Source: Loktanella sp. (GTDB lineage: Bacteria; Pseudomonadota; Alphaproteobacteria; Rhodobacterales; Rhodobacteraceae). Taken from it: DNA of 64,000 bases. The position numbers were made by a program, and so were the translations under genes. The DNA lies in NCBI GenBank assembly GCA_017390475.1, contig JAFPBO010000051.1, positions 1-64,000 of the forward strand. The letters are read 5' to 3'. Shown here piece after piece: positions 26,798 through 35,509 of this stretch; position 1 is the stretch's first letter, and each line of letters starts with the position of its first letter. The notes under the pieces are model-generated. The model was not told the origin of the DNA. It saw only the letters and a list, made by a program, of their open reading frames with translations, and made no database searches.

Positions 26798-27213
26798 ACT
26801 TCCTCTTCCAAAGCAAAAACAATCGACAGGACAGAGCCAAGCACGACCAGAAACACGCCCACATCAAAGATCAGCACCGATGACAGCGGAATTCCCTTAT
26901 CCTCGGGGGTGGCATTGATGAACAGCCATTGCCCGGTGAAAAACGCATCCGACCAGATCGCCGCCATGATCCCGGCAAACAAGGCCATGCCCAGACCGAC
27001 AGCGGCAATATCGGTGGGTTTGAACCGCAGCGCGCGGCGCGCATCCTCTGTGCCGCAGGCAATGGCGAAGATCACGAAACCGGTCGCCGCAACCAGCCCG
27101 CCGATGAACCCGCCACCGGGCTGATTATGCCCGCGCAGCAGCATGTAGGCGGAAAAAACCACCAGCAGCGCCACCAGCAACCGCGATCCGGCGATCAGAA
27201 TGATGGATTTCAT
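26794..27213 (-). CDS. mnhB: MnhB/MrpB antiporter subunit
   Basis: This 139-residue protein has four helices and the family signature RGHNQPGGGFIGGLV near the N-terminus. It overlaps mnhA and mnhC by four bases each. Confidence 0.92.
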   Translation of the reverse strand: MKSIILIAGSRLLVALLVVFSAYMLLRGHNQPGGGFIGGLVAATGFVIFAIACGTEDARRALRFKPTDIAAVGLGMALFAGIMAAIWSDAFFTGQWLFINATPEDKGIPLSSVLIFDVGVFLVVLGSVLSIVFALEEEV

Positions 27214-29513
27214 GCTTCGTCCTTTCCGGGTTTGCTGCGCAACAGCGCAAAGATGCCAATCGCGGCCACCAGCACCACGGCGATTTCACCGAATGTATCC
27301 AGTGCGCGGAAATCCACGAGGATGACATTCACGATATTCTGGCCAAAGGCCTCGGGGTAACTGGCAGCCTCAAAGAAATCGGACAGGCTGCGGTCAATCG
27401 GGCCGGTGGTGGCCATCAGCAGGATCAGCGTCACCGTCGCACCCATCGCCACAGCGACAGCCGCATCCAGCCAGCGCCCGCGCAAAGGCTCTGCCCCAAG
27501 CGCAGGCAGGCGCAGGGCGGCAGCGGCGAACAAGACAACAATAAGCGTTTCCACCAGCAATTGGGTAATCGCGACATCAGGTGCGCTATACAGGATAAAG
27601 ATCATCGCGATCCCGATACCGACGACACCCAACCCGGCAATCGCGGTGATCCGCGACTGCGTCAGGATCGCCAGACCGGTGCCGACGATCACCAGACCAA
27701 ACACCAGCAGATCGGTCAGCGTGACAGGCGTCCAGATGATCGGCAGGACAAGAGCCTGTTTGACCACCATGGTCACCGCCATCGCGGCCAGTGCTGTGAT
27801 GAAGGTCACCATGATATAGAATCGCAATTGTCCGGTCTGGATCACGCGGGTCTGCCATTTCGCACTGGCCAGCACCCCAGCCAGAAACTTGTCCCAGCCC
27901 CGGTCGAAATTCGGGCTGCGGTCGATCAGGCTGACCAGCGTGGCGCGCAAAGGTGCGGTGAACAGGTAGATCACGAAACCCAATGCAAAGGTCGCAAGGC
28001 TCAGCACCAGCGGCAGGTTGAACCCGGCCCACAGTTGCAGCGTCTTGGCATCAGCCGTGCTGCCCAGGATCGAATCGACCGTCGGGTGGATCAGGCTGCC
28101 TTGCAGCCACATTGGAAAGATCCCGAAAAACGCACCCAGCAGGGCCAGCACCAAAGGGCCCGCCAGCATTGGCCATTTCGCCTCTGAAATGCCTTTCATC
28201 GGCTTGCCGGCTTTGCTGAAGAAAGGGCGATAGCCGACTATCGCCGCAATCGCGAACATCAGCGCATTGGCAATCAGAAAGGCCACGGCCACCAGCCAGG
28301 GGGACGACACGGCCTCGACCCCGCCAGCATAAGACAGTTCCTTGGCCATAAAGCCCAGAAACGGCGGCAGGCCTGCCATCGACAGCCCGGCCAAAGCTGC
28401 GGCAAAAGCGGTGATCGGCATGGCGCGGCCAAGACCGAACAGCTTGGTCGTTTCACGCGTGCCGGTCTGGTGGTCCAGGATACCGACGACAAGAAACAGC
28501 GCCGCCTTGTAGAATGAATGCATCACCAGAAATACGACCGCTGCGGTGATCGCATAGCCCGAAGAATTGGCCAGCAGCAGCGTCAGCGCGCCAAGCGCCA
28601 TCAATGTCGTATAGGCCAGCGCCTGTTTCAGATCGGTCTGCCGCAACGCCATGACAGAGGCGAAAACCATCGTCACCGCCCCTGCAATCGTCAGGGTCCA
28701 CAGCCAGACATCAGTACCCGCCAGCGACGGATGGGTGCGCGCCAGCAGGTAAATCCCCGCCTTCACCATCGTCGCCGAATGCAGATAGGCGCTGACAGGG
28801 GTGGGGGCGGCCATCGCATTGGGCAGCCAGAAATGGAACGGGAATTGTGCGGATTTGGTGAACGCCCCAAGCAGCACAAGGATCAGGATCGGCAGGTAAA
28901 GCGCACTTTCGGTCAGTACGCCGGGCATGGCGCGGATTTCCGACAGCTCGAAAGTACCCGCGACAGTGCCGATCAGGATAATCCCCGCCAGCAGCGCCAG
29001 CGCGCCTGCACCCGTAACCAGCAAGGCCTGCAAGGCAGAGCGGCGGGATTTGGCGCTGTCATGGTTAAACCCGATCAGCAGATAGGATGTGATCGTGGTC
29101 AATTCCCAAAAAACGAACAAGGCCAGCAGGTTATCGGCCAGCACCAGTCCCAGCATCGCCAGCATGAAAGAGGTCAGAAACAGCGAAAACCGTGCCTGTT
29201 GCGGATGGCCTGCCAGATATTTCGCGGAATACAACATCACCAGCGTGCCGATCCCGGTGATCAGCAGGCCAAAGGTCAGCCCCAGCCCGTCGATGACAAA
29301 GCTGACATTCACCCCAAGGCTGGGCACCCAGGGCATGACATAGCGGATGACCTCGCCATTGCCGATTGCGGGCAAGGCCTGCAACAGCAGCACGAACAAG
29401 ACGCCTGCGATGATGACTGGAATGATACCGGCTGGTGTGATCCAGCTTTGAGAAGAAGAACTTGCCACTGATTTTGCCCGGTCACCAAGAAGTTGAACGA
29501 TTGGTCCCGACAT
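27210..29513 (-). CDS. mnhA: MnhA/MrpA antiporter subunit (NuoL-like with MrpB-type C-terminal region)
   Basis: This 767-residue protein has about 20 membrane helices. The NuoL-like core has the glutamate in FWELTTITSYLLIGF, the lysine in HSATMVKAGIYLL and the HSFYKAALFLVVG helix. The C-terminal part (about 600-767) is the extra MrpA region. ATG 29513 is used; the frame runs 26 codons further to a TTG, but that extension crosses the terminator of the upstream gene. It is the first gene of a complete seven-gene operon for Na+(or K+)/H+ antiport in pH and salt homeostasis. Confidence 0.92.
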   Translation of the reverse strand: MSGPIVQLLGDRAKSVASSSSQSWITPAGIIPVIIAGVLFVLLLQALPAIGNGEVIRYVMPWVPSLGVNVSFVIDGLGLTFGLLITGIGTLVMLYSAKYLAGHPQQARFSLFLTSFMLAMLGLVLADNLLALFVFWELTTITSYLLIGFNHDSAKSRRSALQALLVTGAGALALLAGIILIGTVAGTFELSEIRAMPGVLTESALYLPILILVLLGAFTKSAQFPFHFWLPNAMAAPTPVSAYLHSATMVKAGIYLLARTHPSLAGTDVWLWTLTIAGAVTMVFASVMALRQTDLKQALAYTTLMALGALTLLLANSSGYAITAAVVFLVMHSFYKAALFLVVGILDHQTGTRETTKLFGLGRAMPITAFAAALAGLSMAGLPPFLGFMAKELSYAGGVEAVSSPWLVAVAFLIANALMFAIAAIVGYRPFFSKAGKPMKGISEAKWPMLAGPLVLALLGAFFGIFPMWLQGSLIHPTVDSILGSTADAKTLQLWAGFNLPLVLSLATFALGFVIYLFTAPLRATLVSLIDRSPNFDRGWDKFLAGVLASAKWQTRVIQTGQLRFYIMVTFITALAAMAVTMVVKQALVLPIIWTPVTLTDLLVFGLVIVGTGLAILTQSRITAIAGLGVVGIGIAMIFILYSAPDVAITQLLVETLIVVLFAAAALRLPALGAEPLRGRWLDAAVAVAMGATVTLILLMATTGPIDRSLSDFFEAASYPEAFGQNIVNVILVDFRALDTFGEIAVVLVAAIGIFALLRSKPGKDEA

Positions 29514-29587
29514 AAAGGTAGGTGCCGGGAAAACAAGGGTTTTTATCGAAAAAACCCCCGATTTTCGCCGGTTTATGCCGCATAGAA

Positions 29588-29619
29588 ACAAAAACGGCCA
29601 CCCCTAAAGGGCAGCCGTT
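29588..29619 (-). terminator. Terminator after the DUF882 gene
   Basis: A 6-bp outer stem (29593-29598 with 29614-29619) encloses an inner CCCT/AGGG stem. Read on the minus strand it runs into a T-run (complement of A at 29590-29594). It separates the exported DUF882 protein gene from mnhA. Confidence 0.7.
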
Positions 29620-29642
29620 AGCGATAAAATTCCGGTGTGTTC

Positions 29643-30212
29643 TCAGCCGCGCCAGGTACGAACCGGGCCACAATCCATATGGACAAAATTGGACCCGCCA
29701 TAGCGCCCGACGCCACCGGCGTTGAAAGCCGCCGCCGCACTGGCCATTTGCGAAATTGACCGGCTGCGCAAACGCAGGTCAGCAGCCTGGCCGCGCATAT
29801 GCAGCGAATCGCGCGCAACGCCGGATGACCGCTGCCCCAGCATCGAATTGGTTGCCGGTGACCGGTAACCGGACAGCAGCAGGTAAGGTTCGCTGGTTTC
29901 CATCAGCCGCGCCGCGCCGGACATGATGTCAATGGTGCGCAGATCCATCTGTACGGCTTCGCCGGTGCGCCAGTCGCGCATGTGCATGTTGATCTCACGC
30001 ACGGCTTCGGCGATATATTCGCCTTCAATCCAGTAAATTGTATCGAGAGTTTCGCCTGTTCGTCCGTTGAACATGGCAATGCGGCGGATGTCACCTGCGC
30101 CGCGCAGAAAGCCTTGAGCATTGGCAAAGGTAGGTGCGGCTGTCACTGCGGTTGCCGCCAGAGCACTCAATAACCCGCGTCGGGTCATGCCCGAAATCTT
30201 GTTCTTGTCCAT
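29643..30212 (-). CDS. Tat-exported DUF882 protein (LAS/YcbK-like peptidase fold)
   Basis: This 189-residue protein has a twin-arginine leader (MTRRGLLSALAATAV, cleavage near FANAQ). The body is DUF882/peptidase M15-like: SGYRSPATNSML, then SLHMRGQAADLR (His and Asp) and FVHMDCGPVR (His) supply the zinc ligands of the LAS fold. Relatives act on or bind peptidoglycan in the periplasm. It has its own terminator, so it is transcribed separately from the mnh operon. Confidence 0.87.
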   Translation of the reverse strand: MDKNKISGMTRRGLLSALAATAVTAAPTFANAQGFLRGAGDIRRIAMFNGRTGETLDTIYWIEGEYIAEAVREINMHMRDWRTGEAVQMDLRTIDIMSGAARLMETSEPYLLLSGYRSPATNSMLGQRSSGVARDSLHMRGQAADLRLRSRSISQMASAAAAFNAGGVGRYGGSNFVHMDCGPVRTWRG

Positions 30213-30472
30213 TTTATGCGCCTGTCCCGTCGCTTTTCTTTAAATTCCGTTTGTCACGGATTACCATCATGCCCCCAGGATGTGACGGACTTATGGCATA
30301 AAATCCGTTGATGACCAACACCTCTTTACCCGACAGATATGAACGAAAAGAAAATCGGCGAGAATTTGCGCAGATGGTGTTTTCACTGGCACTGCGGCAT
30401 GGTTGAAACGGTATGACACTGCGACCGCTGCCAAGGGTTGCGCAAGGCAGGGTTGATTGGCAAGAGGTGGCG
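30213..30472. other. Divergent intergenic region between DUF882 gene and lpxD
   Basis: 260 bases carry the promoters of both genes. A GTCAC (from 30253) and a GTGAC (near 30282) motif are inverted with respect to each other. No open frame of interest and no RNA gene was seen. Confidence 0.4.
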
Positions 30473-31534
30473 ATGACTTATTCCATTCGGGACATTGCGG
30501 CGGCCCTGGGCGCGCAGGCTTTTGGCGATCTGGACCTGACGGTCACCCGCGCGACAGAGCCGGGGGCGGCAGGACCGGATGATCTGGCGCTGGCGATGCA
30601 GCCTGCCTATGGCGCGGCTTTGCACCGCGGATCGGCGCGGGCCGCCGTGTTGTGGCCGGATGCGGATTGGCAATCTTACGGTTTGCAGGCCGCTATCATC
30701 GCACCGCGTGCGCGGTTGGCGATGGCGCGGCTGACCGGGATGCTGGATGCGCCGCAGGACCGCAGCGGGATCAGCCCGCAGGCGCTGATCGACCCGACAG
30801 CGGTGATCGCGGCGGATGCGACGATTGGTGCGTTTTGCGTGATCGGCGCAAATGTCGTGATCGGGCAGAATGCCTGGATCGCCGATCAGGTCAGTATTGC
30901 CGCCGGTGTCCGCATCGGTGCCGATTGCCAGATCCATGCCGGTGTGCGGTTGCAACGGCACGTCACACTCGGCGACCGGGTGATCCTGCAGCCGAATGTG
31001 GTGATCGGCGGCGATGGGTTTTCCTTTGCCACCGCCGAACCCTCGAATGTTGAAATCGCCCGTGAAACGCTGGGGGCGGCGGGTCTGAACCCGCCGGACG
31101 ATCCGCGCTGGCACCGGATTCATTCGCTGGGCGGGGTCGTGATTGGCGATGATGTCGAAATCGGCGCCGGGTCCACGGTGGATGCCGGCACGATTCGCGC
31201 CACCAGCATCGGACAGGGCACCAAACTGGATAATCTGGTGCAGATCGGGCATAATGTGCGTGTTGGCGCGCATTGCCTGCTTTGCGCGCAGGCGGGGGTG
31301 GCCGGGTCCAGCGTGATCGGTGACCGGGTTGTCGTGGGCGGCAAGGCCGGGATCGCCGATAATCTGCGGATCGGTGATGATGTCGTACTGGGTGGCGGGT
31401 CGGTTGTGTTGTCAAATGTGCCCGCAGGCCGGGTGATGATGGGCTATCCGGCGACAAAGATGCAGACCCATATCGACAGCTACAAAGCCCTGCGTCGCCT
31501 GCCACGGCTGCTGCGCGATCTGGCAGGACGGTAA
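30473..31534 (+). CDS. lpxD: LpxD, UDP-3-O-acylglucosamine N-acyltransferase
   Basis: This 353-residue protein has the LpxD N-terminal uridine-binding domain (about 1-100), then a left-handed beta-helix of hexapeptide repeats (VIAADATIGAFCVIGANV, VVIGDDVEIGAGS). The catalytic histidine is in VQIGHNVRVG, and a C-terminal helix follows. ATG 30473 has AGAGGTGG upstream; a longer frame from 30413 has no support. It adds the amide-linked acyl chain of lipid A from an acyl-ACP. It is followed by an acyl carrier protein and a ketosynthase instead of fabZ. Confidence 0.92.
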   Translation: MTYSIRDIAAALGAQAFGDLDLTVTRATEPGAAGPDDLALAMQPAYGAALHRGSARAAVLWPDADWQSYGLQAAIIAPRARLAMARLTGMLDAPQDRSGISPQALIDPTAVIAADATIGAFCVIGANVVIGQNAWIADQVSIAAGVRIGADCQIHAGVRLQRHVTLGDRVILQPNVVIGGDGFSFATAEPSNVEIARETLGAAGLNPPDDPRWHRIHSLGGVVIGDDVEIGAGSTVDAGTIRATSIGQGTKLDNLVQIGHNVRVGAHCLLCAQAGVAGSSVIGDRVVVGGKAGIADNLRIGDDVVLGGGSVVLSNVPAGRVMMGYPATKMQTHIDSYKALRRLPRLLRDLAGR

Positions 31535-31592
31535 TCGTTTACATAATCGTCACATTACCTACATAGATGCAGTCACAGAACGGAGCTTTGCC

Positions 31593-31853
31593 ATGACCAC
31601 TGACGAAAAGATCATCGCGATTATTGCTGAACAGGCCATGCTCGAACCCGGCGATGTCACGCCCGAGGCGTCACTGGCTGATCTGGGGATCGATTCGCTG
31701 GGGCTGGTGGAATGTATCTTCGCGATCGAGGAAAGTTTCGACATCACCGTGCCGTTCAACGCCAATGACCCATCGGAAAGCGATTTTGACATCTCGTCGG
31801 TCGGGGCGATCATCGCGGCAGTCAAACAATTGCAAGCGGATCAGGCCAAGTAA
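31593..31853 (+). CDS. Acyl carrier protein
   Basis: This 86-residue ACP carries the phosphopantetheine attachment site DLGIDSLGLVE (Ser35). It has 86 residues and a tail after helix 4, so it is not the housekeeping AcpP, which is near fabG/fabF in most genomes. It lies 58 bases after lpxD and overlaps the ketosynthase by one base (TAATG). It probably carries a special acyl chain for the adjacent enzymes. Confidence 0.88.
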   Translation: MTTDEKIIAIIAEQAMLEPGDVTPEASLADLGIDSLGLVECIFAIEESFDITVPFNANDPSESDFDISSVGAIIAAVKQLQADQAK

Positions 31854-33064
31854 TGGCGCGTGTCGTCATTACCGGTGCTGGCACGATCAATCCGCTGGGC
31901 GCAGATGTGCCATCCACCTTTGCCGCCATGCGCGAGGGCCGCTGCGGGATCGGGCCGCTGGATATTCTTGATGTCGAAAGGCTGGCAATCCAGATTGGCG
32001 GCCAGATCAAAGGGTATCAGGAAACCGATCATTTCAACCGTCAGCAGATCGCGCTTTATGACCGGTTCACGCAATTTGCCCTGCTCGCGGCGCGCCAGGC
32101 GGTCGGCCAGTCCGGGCTGGCATTTTCCGGTGCGCTGGCGGACCAGTCCGGTGTGATCTTTGGCACCTCCGGTGGCGGTCTGACCACGCAGGATGAAAAT
32201 TACCGCGCCGTCTATGAAGAGGGCAAGAACCGGGTCCATCCGTTCATCGTGCCCAAGCTGATGAACAATGCCGCCGCCAGCCATGTGTCGATGGAATGGA
32301 ACCTGCGGGGACCGACCTTTACCGTGGCCACGGCCTGCGCGTCGTCCAACCATGCGATGGGGCAGGCGTTCAACATGATCCGCTGCGGTATGACCAAGGT
32401 CATGCTCACCGGTGGATCCGAAGCCATGTTGTGTTTCGGCGGCATCAAAGCCTGGGAAGGGCTACGGGTGATGTCCAAGGACGCATGCCGCCCGTTTTCC
32501 GCCACCCGCAACGGCATGGTGCAGGGCGAAGGTGCCGGGGTCTTTGTGTTCGAGGAATATGAACATGCCCGCGCTCGCGGTGCCGATATCCTGTGCGAGG
32601 TGATTGGTTTCGCCATGACATCCGACGCCTCTGATATCGTGATGCCATCAAAACAGGGTGCAGCCCGCGCCATTGCCGGTGCGGTCAGGGATGCGGGCAT
32701 TCCCAAGGATGCGGTCGGCTATATCAACGCGCATGGCACCGGCACCGCGGCCAATGACAAGACAGAATGCGCCGCCGTCGCCGATGTGTTCGGGCGGCAT
32801 GCAGATAAGCTGATGATCTCATCCACCAAAAGCATGCATGGCCATCTGATCGGCGGCACCGGGGCTGTGGAATTGCTGGCCTGTATCATGGCGCTGCGCG
32901 ACGGGGTGATCGCGCCGACGGTCGGTTACGAAGAACCCGATCCTGAATGCGCGCTGGATGTGGTGCCGAATGTGGCGCGCGATGCCGATATCGACGTCGC
33001 CTTGTCGAATGCCTTCGCCTTTGGCGGGCTGAATGCAGTGCTGGCTTTGCGTAAATTCGCCTGA
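31853..33064 (+). CDS. Beta-ketoacyl-ACP synthase (FabF-like)
   Basis: This 403-residue thiolase-fold ketosynthase has an intact active site: Cys162 (TACASSNHA), His294 (NAHGTGT), Lys326 and His331 (KSMHGH). It condenses malonyl-ACP with an acyl chain to give a 3-oxoacyl-ACP. Its start overlaps the ACP stop. No ketoreductase or dehydratase gene accompanies the pair. Its position with lpxD and a private ACP suggests it makes a lipid A acyl donor. Confidence 0.9.
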   Translation: MARVVITGAGTINPLGADVPSTFAAMREGRCGIGPLDILDVERLAIQIGGQIKGYQETDHFNRQQIALYDRFTQFALLAARQAVGQSGLAFSGALADQSGVIFGTSGGGLTTQDENYRAVYEEGKNRVHPFIVPKLMNNAAASHVSMEWNLRGPTFTVATACASSNHAMGQAFNMIRCGMTKVMLTGGSEAMLCFGGIKAWEGLRVMSKDACRPFSATRNGMVQGEGAGVFVFEEYEHARARGADILCEVIGFAMTSDASDIVMPSKQGAARAIAGAVRDAGIPKDAVGYINAHGTGTAANDKTECAAVADVFGRHADKLMISSTKSMHGHLIGGTGAVELLACIMALRDGVIAPTVGYEEPDPECALDVVPNVARDADIDVALSNAFAFGGLNAVLALRKFA

Positions 33065-33070
33065 ATGCGC

Positions 33071-33090
33071 GCCCGGGGTCGCCCCCGGGC
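33071..33090. terminator. GC hairpin between convergent genes
   Basis: A perfect 8-bp stem GCCCGGGG/CCCCGGGC (33071-33078 with 33083-33090) lies 7 bases after the ketosynthase stop. There is no T-run on either strand, so its efficiency is uncertain. Confidence 0.5.
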
Positions 33091-33103
33091 AGGCGATGTC
33101 AGA

Positions 33104-33694
33104 TCAATCGACGATGTCGAGCCCGTCATAACCGGCGGTAAACCCGGCCAGCGACATGGTCAGCAGGAATTCTTCTTCCGGGGCAGCGGCAGGCACCAGA
33201 CGCAGCACGGCGGAAACACCGGCCTTCATCTGATCAATCTCGCCCTGGGTCAGACCCAGCCGCGCGACACAACCAGCCGCATTGCAGAAAGAGAAAGGAT
33301 ACCGGCGCGACTCGCCGCCGTTGACGGTGATGGTCAATTGCTGGGTCAGCAAGGTTTCCAACGGGACGACGACATTGGCACCGGCGACAGCCTGCCCACC
33401 TTCCGGCAGACGGAACAGATTGAATTCAGCGACCGGCGCATCATCGGCATTGGTCAGCAATTGATACAGATTGCAGCGGTCTTCCTCGCCCTCGGGCGCG
33501 CGCAAACAGCGTTTTTCCCAATCGCCGTAATTATCGGAGACATAGATCTGACCTGTGTCGGATTCGACCGGTTCGCCCAGATCAAGCATATCAGCAACGG
33601 GGGGTGTTTCAGTCTCGGTCGTGTCCTGCCCAAAGGTCTGAGTGCCGAGGGCCAGCAGTCCCGCCAAAGTCGCGGCGGTCAAAGTCATGCGCAT
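33104..33694 (-). CDS. Invasion-associated locus B (IalB) family protein
   Basis: This 196-residue protein has a signal peptide (about 1-22, ending FGQ). It has the IalB-domain pattern: YGDWEKRCL, then EDRCNLYQLL, RYPFSFCNAAGCVARLGL. The paired cysteines probably form disulfides in the periplasm. Despite the family name, it is common in free-living Rhodobacteraceae and its role is not settled. AGGA lies nine bases before the ATG. Confidence 0.87.
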   Translation of the reverse strand: MRMTLTAATLAGLLALGTQTFGQDTTETETPPVADMLDLGEPVESDTGQIYVSDNYGDWEKRCLRAPEGEEDRCNLYQLLTNADDAPVAEFNLFRLPEGGQAVAGANVVVPLETLLTQQLTITVNGGESRRYPFSFCNAAGCVARLGLTQGEIDQMKAGVSAVLRLVPAAAPEEEFLLTMSLAGFTAGYDGLDIVD

Positions 33695-33797
33695 GATGGA
33701 TCATCCTGTATTGTCCGATTGCGATTTAACACGGGCAGGCACCGGTGTCAGGGACAAAAAACGCTTCTATGGCAGTCTTCCGCCATCTGCCGGGCGT

Positions 33798-33821
33798 AAA
33801 AAAGGGTCCGTTGCCGGACCC
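33798..33821 (-). terminator. Minus-strand terminator
   Basis: A 7-bp stem (33804-33810 with 33815-33821, loop 33811-33814) is followed on the minus strand by six U (complement of A at 33798-33803). This is one of the clearest intrinsic terminators in the window. Confidence 0.8.
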
Positions 33822-33858
33822 CTTTGGTGATGCTCCCTGTCGGACTTACCCGACTATT
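33798..33858 (-). ncRNA. Candidate ~60-nt small RNA
   Basis: The predicted transcript starts near 33858, seven bases after a near-consensus -10. It folds into a 5-bp GTCGG/CCGAC hairpin, then a linker (AGGGAGCATCACCAAAGG), then a terminator stem GGGTCCG/CGGACCC with a U-run. No open frame fits in it. It could instead be a short attenuated leader of the IalB gene, whose ATG is about 100 bases further on. Confidence 0.5.
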
Positions 33859-33864
33859 GCGCGA

Positions 33865-33893
33865 AATTTACGCAACTGCCCGCCACACGTCAA
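33865..33893 (-). promoter_or_regulatory. Near-consensus sigma-70 promoter of the candidate small RNA
   Basis: On the minus strand TTGACG (complement of 33888-33893), 17 bases and TAAATT (complement of 33865-33870) form a strong promoter pattern, pointing at the terminator 45 bases downstream. Confidence 0.55.
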
Positions 33894-34127
33894 CAGTAAT
33901 TCCGGGCGGATTCGGGCCCCGGCTGGGCAAAAGTGCCGCACCCGCAGGTGCGGCCAGTGTTCAGGGAGAATAACCAGACCCATGTCACAGGACCGGCAAA
34001 CCTAACCTTGCACGGAAAGGTTAAGAATCTCTTGCGTCCGTGGGGCACAGCACTGCGCCGGTCCCGGATGTTATCCGGGATAAGATGAGTATTTTGGGAA
34101 ATAAGAAGCCAAAGCTGCGGCAATGCG

Positions 34128-34146
34128 GCGGGCCTTCCGGGCCCGC
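34128..34146 (-). terminator. 3' hairpin after the CBS-domain protein gene
   Basis: GCGGGCC/GGCCCGC, a 7-bp stem with a 5-base loop, lies 11 bases after the stop codon. No U-run follows, so it may only stabilise the 3' end. Confidence 0.4.
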
Positions 34147-34157
34147 AGACACTGCGG

Positions 34158-35462
34158 TTAAAGTTTACGGACCTTCAATGTCGCAATCCGGTTTTCTTCT
34201 TTGGCCAACACTTCAAACCGGAAACCGTGGAAGGAAAACACCTGTCCCACGACCGGGATCATCTGCGCCTCGTGGATCACCAGACCGGCGACTGTATTGG
34301 CCTCGTCATCGGGCAATTGCCAGTCATGCGCCCGGTTCAGGTCGCGGATCGTGATCCCGCCATCGACGATATAGGCACCATCGGCGGTGGCTTCGATCTG
34401 GTCATCCTCGGGTTCGTCGAATTCATCGGCAATCTCGCCCACGATTTCTTCGAGGATGTCTTCGAGCGTGATCAGACCTTCCAGCCCGCCATATTCATCG
34501 ACCACCAGCGCGAAATGCGTCTTTCGTTTCAGAAAATTGCGCATCTGATCGCCCAGGGTCGTGGTTTCCGGCACGAAATAGGGGGGCATCGCGACCCGCA
34601 TCACGTCAAAGGCGGCCAATCCCTGGCCATCGACCTCGGCACCGCCCAGCAATTTATGCATCGCGCGCAACAGATCCTTGGCATGGATCACGCCGACGAT
34701 GTTTTCAGGATTATCGCGGTATAGCGGCAACCTTGTATGCTGGCTTTGCAGGATCTGCGCCAGAATATCCTCGGCTGGCAGCGCCGCATCGACCATTTCA
34801 ATGCCGGACCGGTGCAACATCACCTCTTCCACGGTGCGTTCGTTCAGATCAAGCGCGCCCAGCACGCGGTCGCGGTCTTCTTTTTCGACCCAGCCTTCGG
34901 AATGGCCCAGTTGCAGGGCCCCGGCGATTTCTTCGCGCACTGCCAGAATATTGCTGTCGGGATCAGTCCGCACGCCAAACAGATAAAGAACGCCGCGCAC
35001 CAGCAGCCGCACCGCTGTCACGGCCGGGGCAAAGACCAGCACGATCAGCCTGATCGGGCGGGCGACCAGCGAGGCGACTTTTTCCGGGTTGGTGATGGCA
35101 ACGGTTTTCGGCAGAACCTCGGAAAAGATCAGCACCAGCAGCGTCATGATCAGCGTCGCGGCGGCGACGCCGTTCTGGCCGAATACCTTGGTCAGCAGCG
35201 CCGTCGCCAGCGAGGTCGCCAGAATATTGACGACATTATTGCCCAACAGAACAGAGCCGATCAGCCGTTCATTGTCTTCGGTCACTTTCAGCGCCTGTTC
35301 GGCACCTTTGGACCCTTTATCTGCCAATGACCGCAATTTGCCGCGCGATGCGGCGGTCAGCGCGGTTTCAGAGCCAGAGAAGAAGGCAGAGAACACCAGC
35401 AGGACGACGATCGCCCCCGCCGTTGCCCAGAAAGTAGCGTCAATTGTCGCGGGATCCATCAC
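34158..35462 (-). CDS. Hemolysin-family (CNNM/CorC) membrane protein with CBS domains
   Basis: This 434-residue protein has an N-terminal DUF21/CNNM region with about four membrane helices (1-190). Two CBS domains follow (about 210-335, including MLHRSGIEMVDA and FALVVDEYGGLEGLITLEDILEEIVGEI), then a C-terminal CorC_HlyC domain. Relatives are linked to Mg2+ or Co2+ efflux and magnesium homeostasis; the hemolysin name is historical. It lies 47 bases downstream of xerD on the same strand. Confidence 0.88.
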   Translation of the reverse strand: MMDPATIDATFWATAGAIVVLLVFSAFFSGSETALTAASRGKLRSLADKGSKGAEQALKVTEDNERLIGSVLLGNNVVNILATSLATALLTKVFGQNGVAAATLIMTLLVLIFSEVLPKTVAITNPEKVASLVARPIRLIVLVFAPAVTAVRLLVRGVLYLFGVRTDPDSNILAVREEIAGALQLGHSEGWVEKEDRDRVLGALDLNERTVEEVMLHRSGIEMVDAALPAEDILAQILQSQHTRLPLYRDNPENIVGVIHAKDLLRAMHKLLGGAEVDGQGLAAFDVMRVAMPPYFVPETTTLGDQMRNFLKRKTHFALVVDEYGGLEGLITLEDILEEIVGEIADEFDEPEDDQIEATADGAYIVDGGITIRDLNRAHDWQLPDDEANTVAGLVIHEAQMIPVVGQVFSFHGFRFEVLAKEENRIATLKVRKL

Positions 35463-35509
35463 ATGCTTTCAGGTGGTTTGCCCCTATATCGTCTGCGCGC
35501 GCCGAGGGA

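Larger units (their letters stand above)
33695..34157. other. 463-base gene-free region with several hairpins
   Basis: It lies between two minus-strand genes. It holds a minus-strand terminator (33798-33821), a candidate promoter and small RNA (33798-33893), an 8-bp stem GCCGCACC/GGTGCGGC at 33935-33954, a 6-bp stem around 33997-34020 and a 7-bp stem at 34128-34146. No open frame looks real. Confidence 0.55.

Noticed and set aside
29514-29591. N-terminal extension of MnhA from a TTG at 29591
   Set aside because: The extension starts within the terminator of the upstream DUF882 gene and does not look like a membrane helix; ATG 29513 is more likely.
33823-34157. RNase P RNA, tmRNA, SRP RNA or 6S RNA in the gene-free stretch
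   Set aside because: None of the conserved core motifs of these RNAs was found on either strand.
34737-35330. Plus-strand open frame opposite the CBS-domain protein
   Set aside because: Gln/Arg/His-rich composition typical of an antisense frame; the minus-strand gene has clear CNNM and CBS domains.
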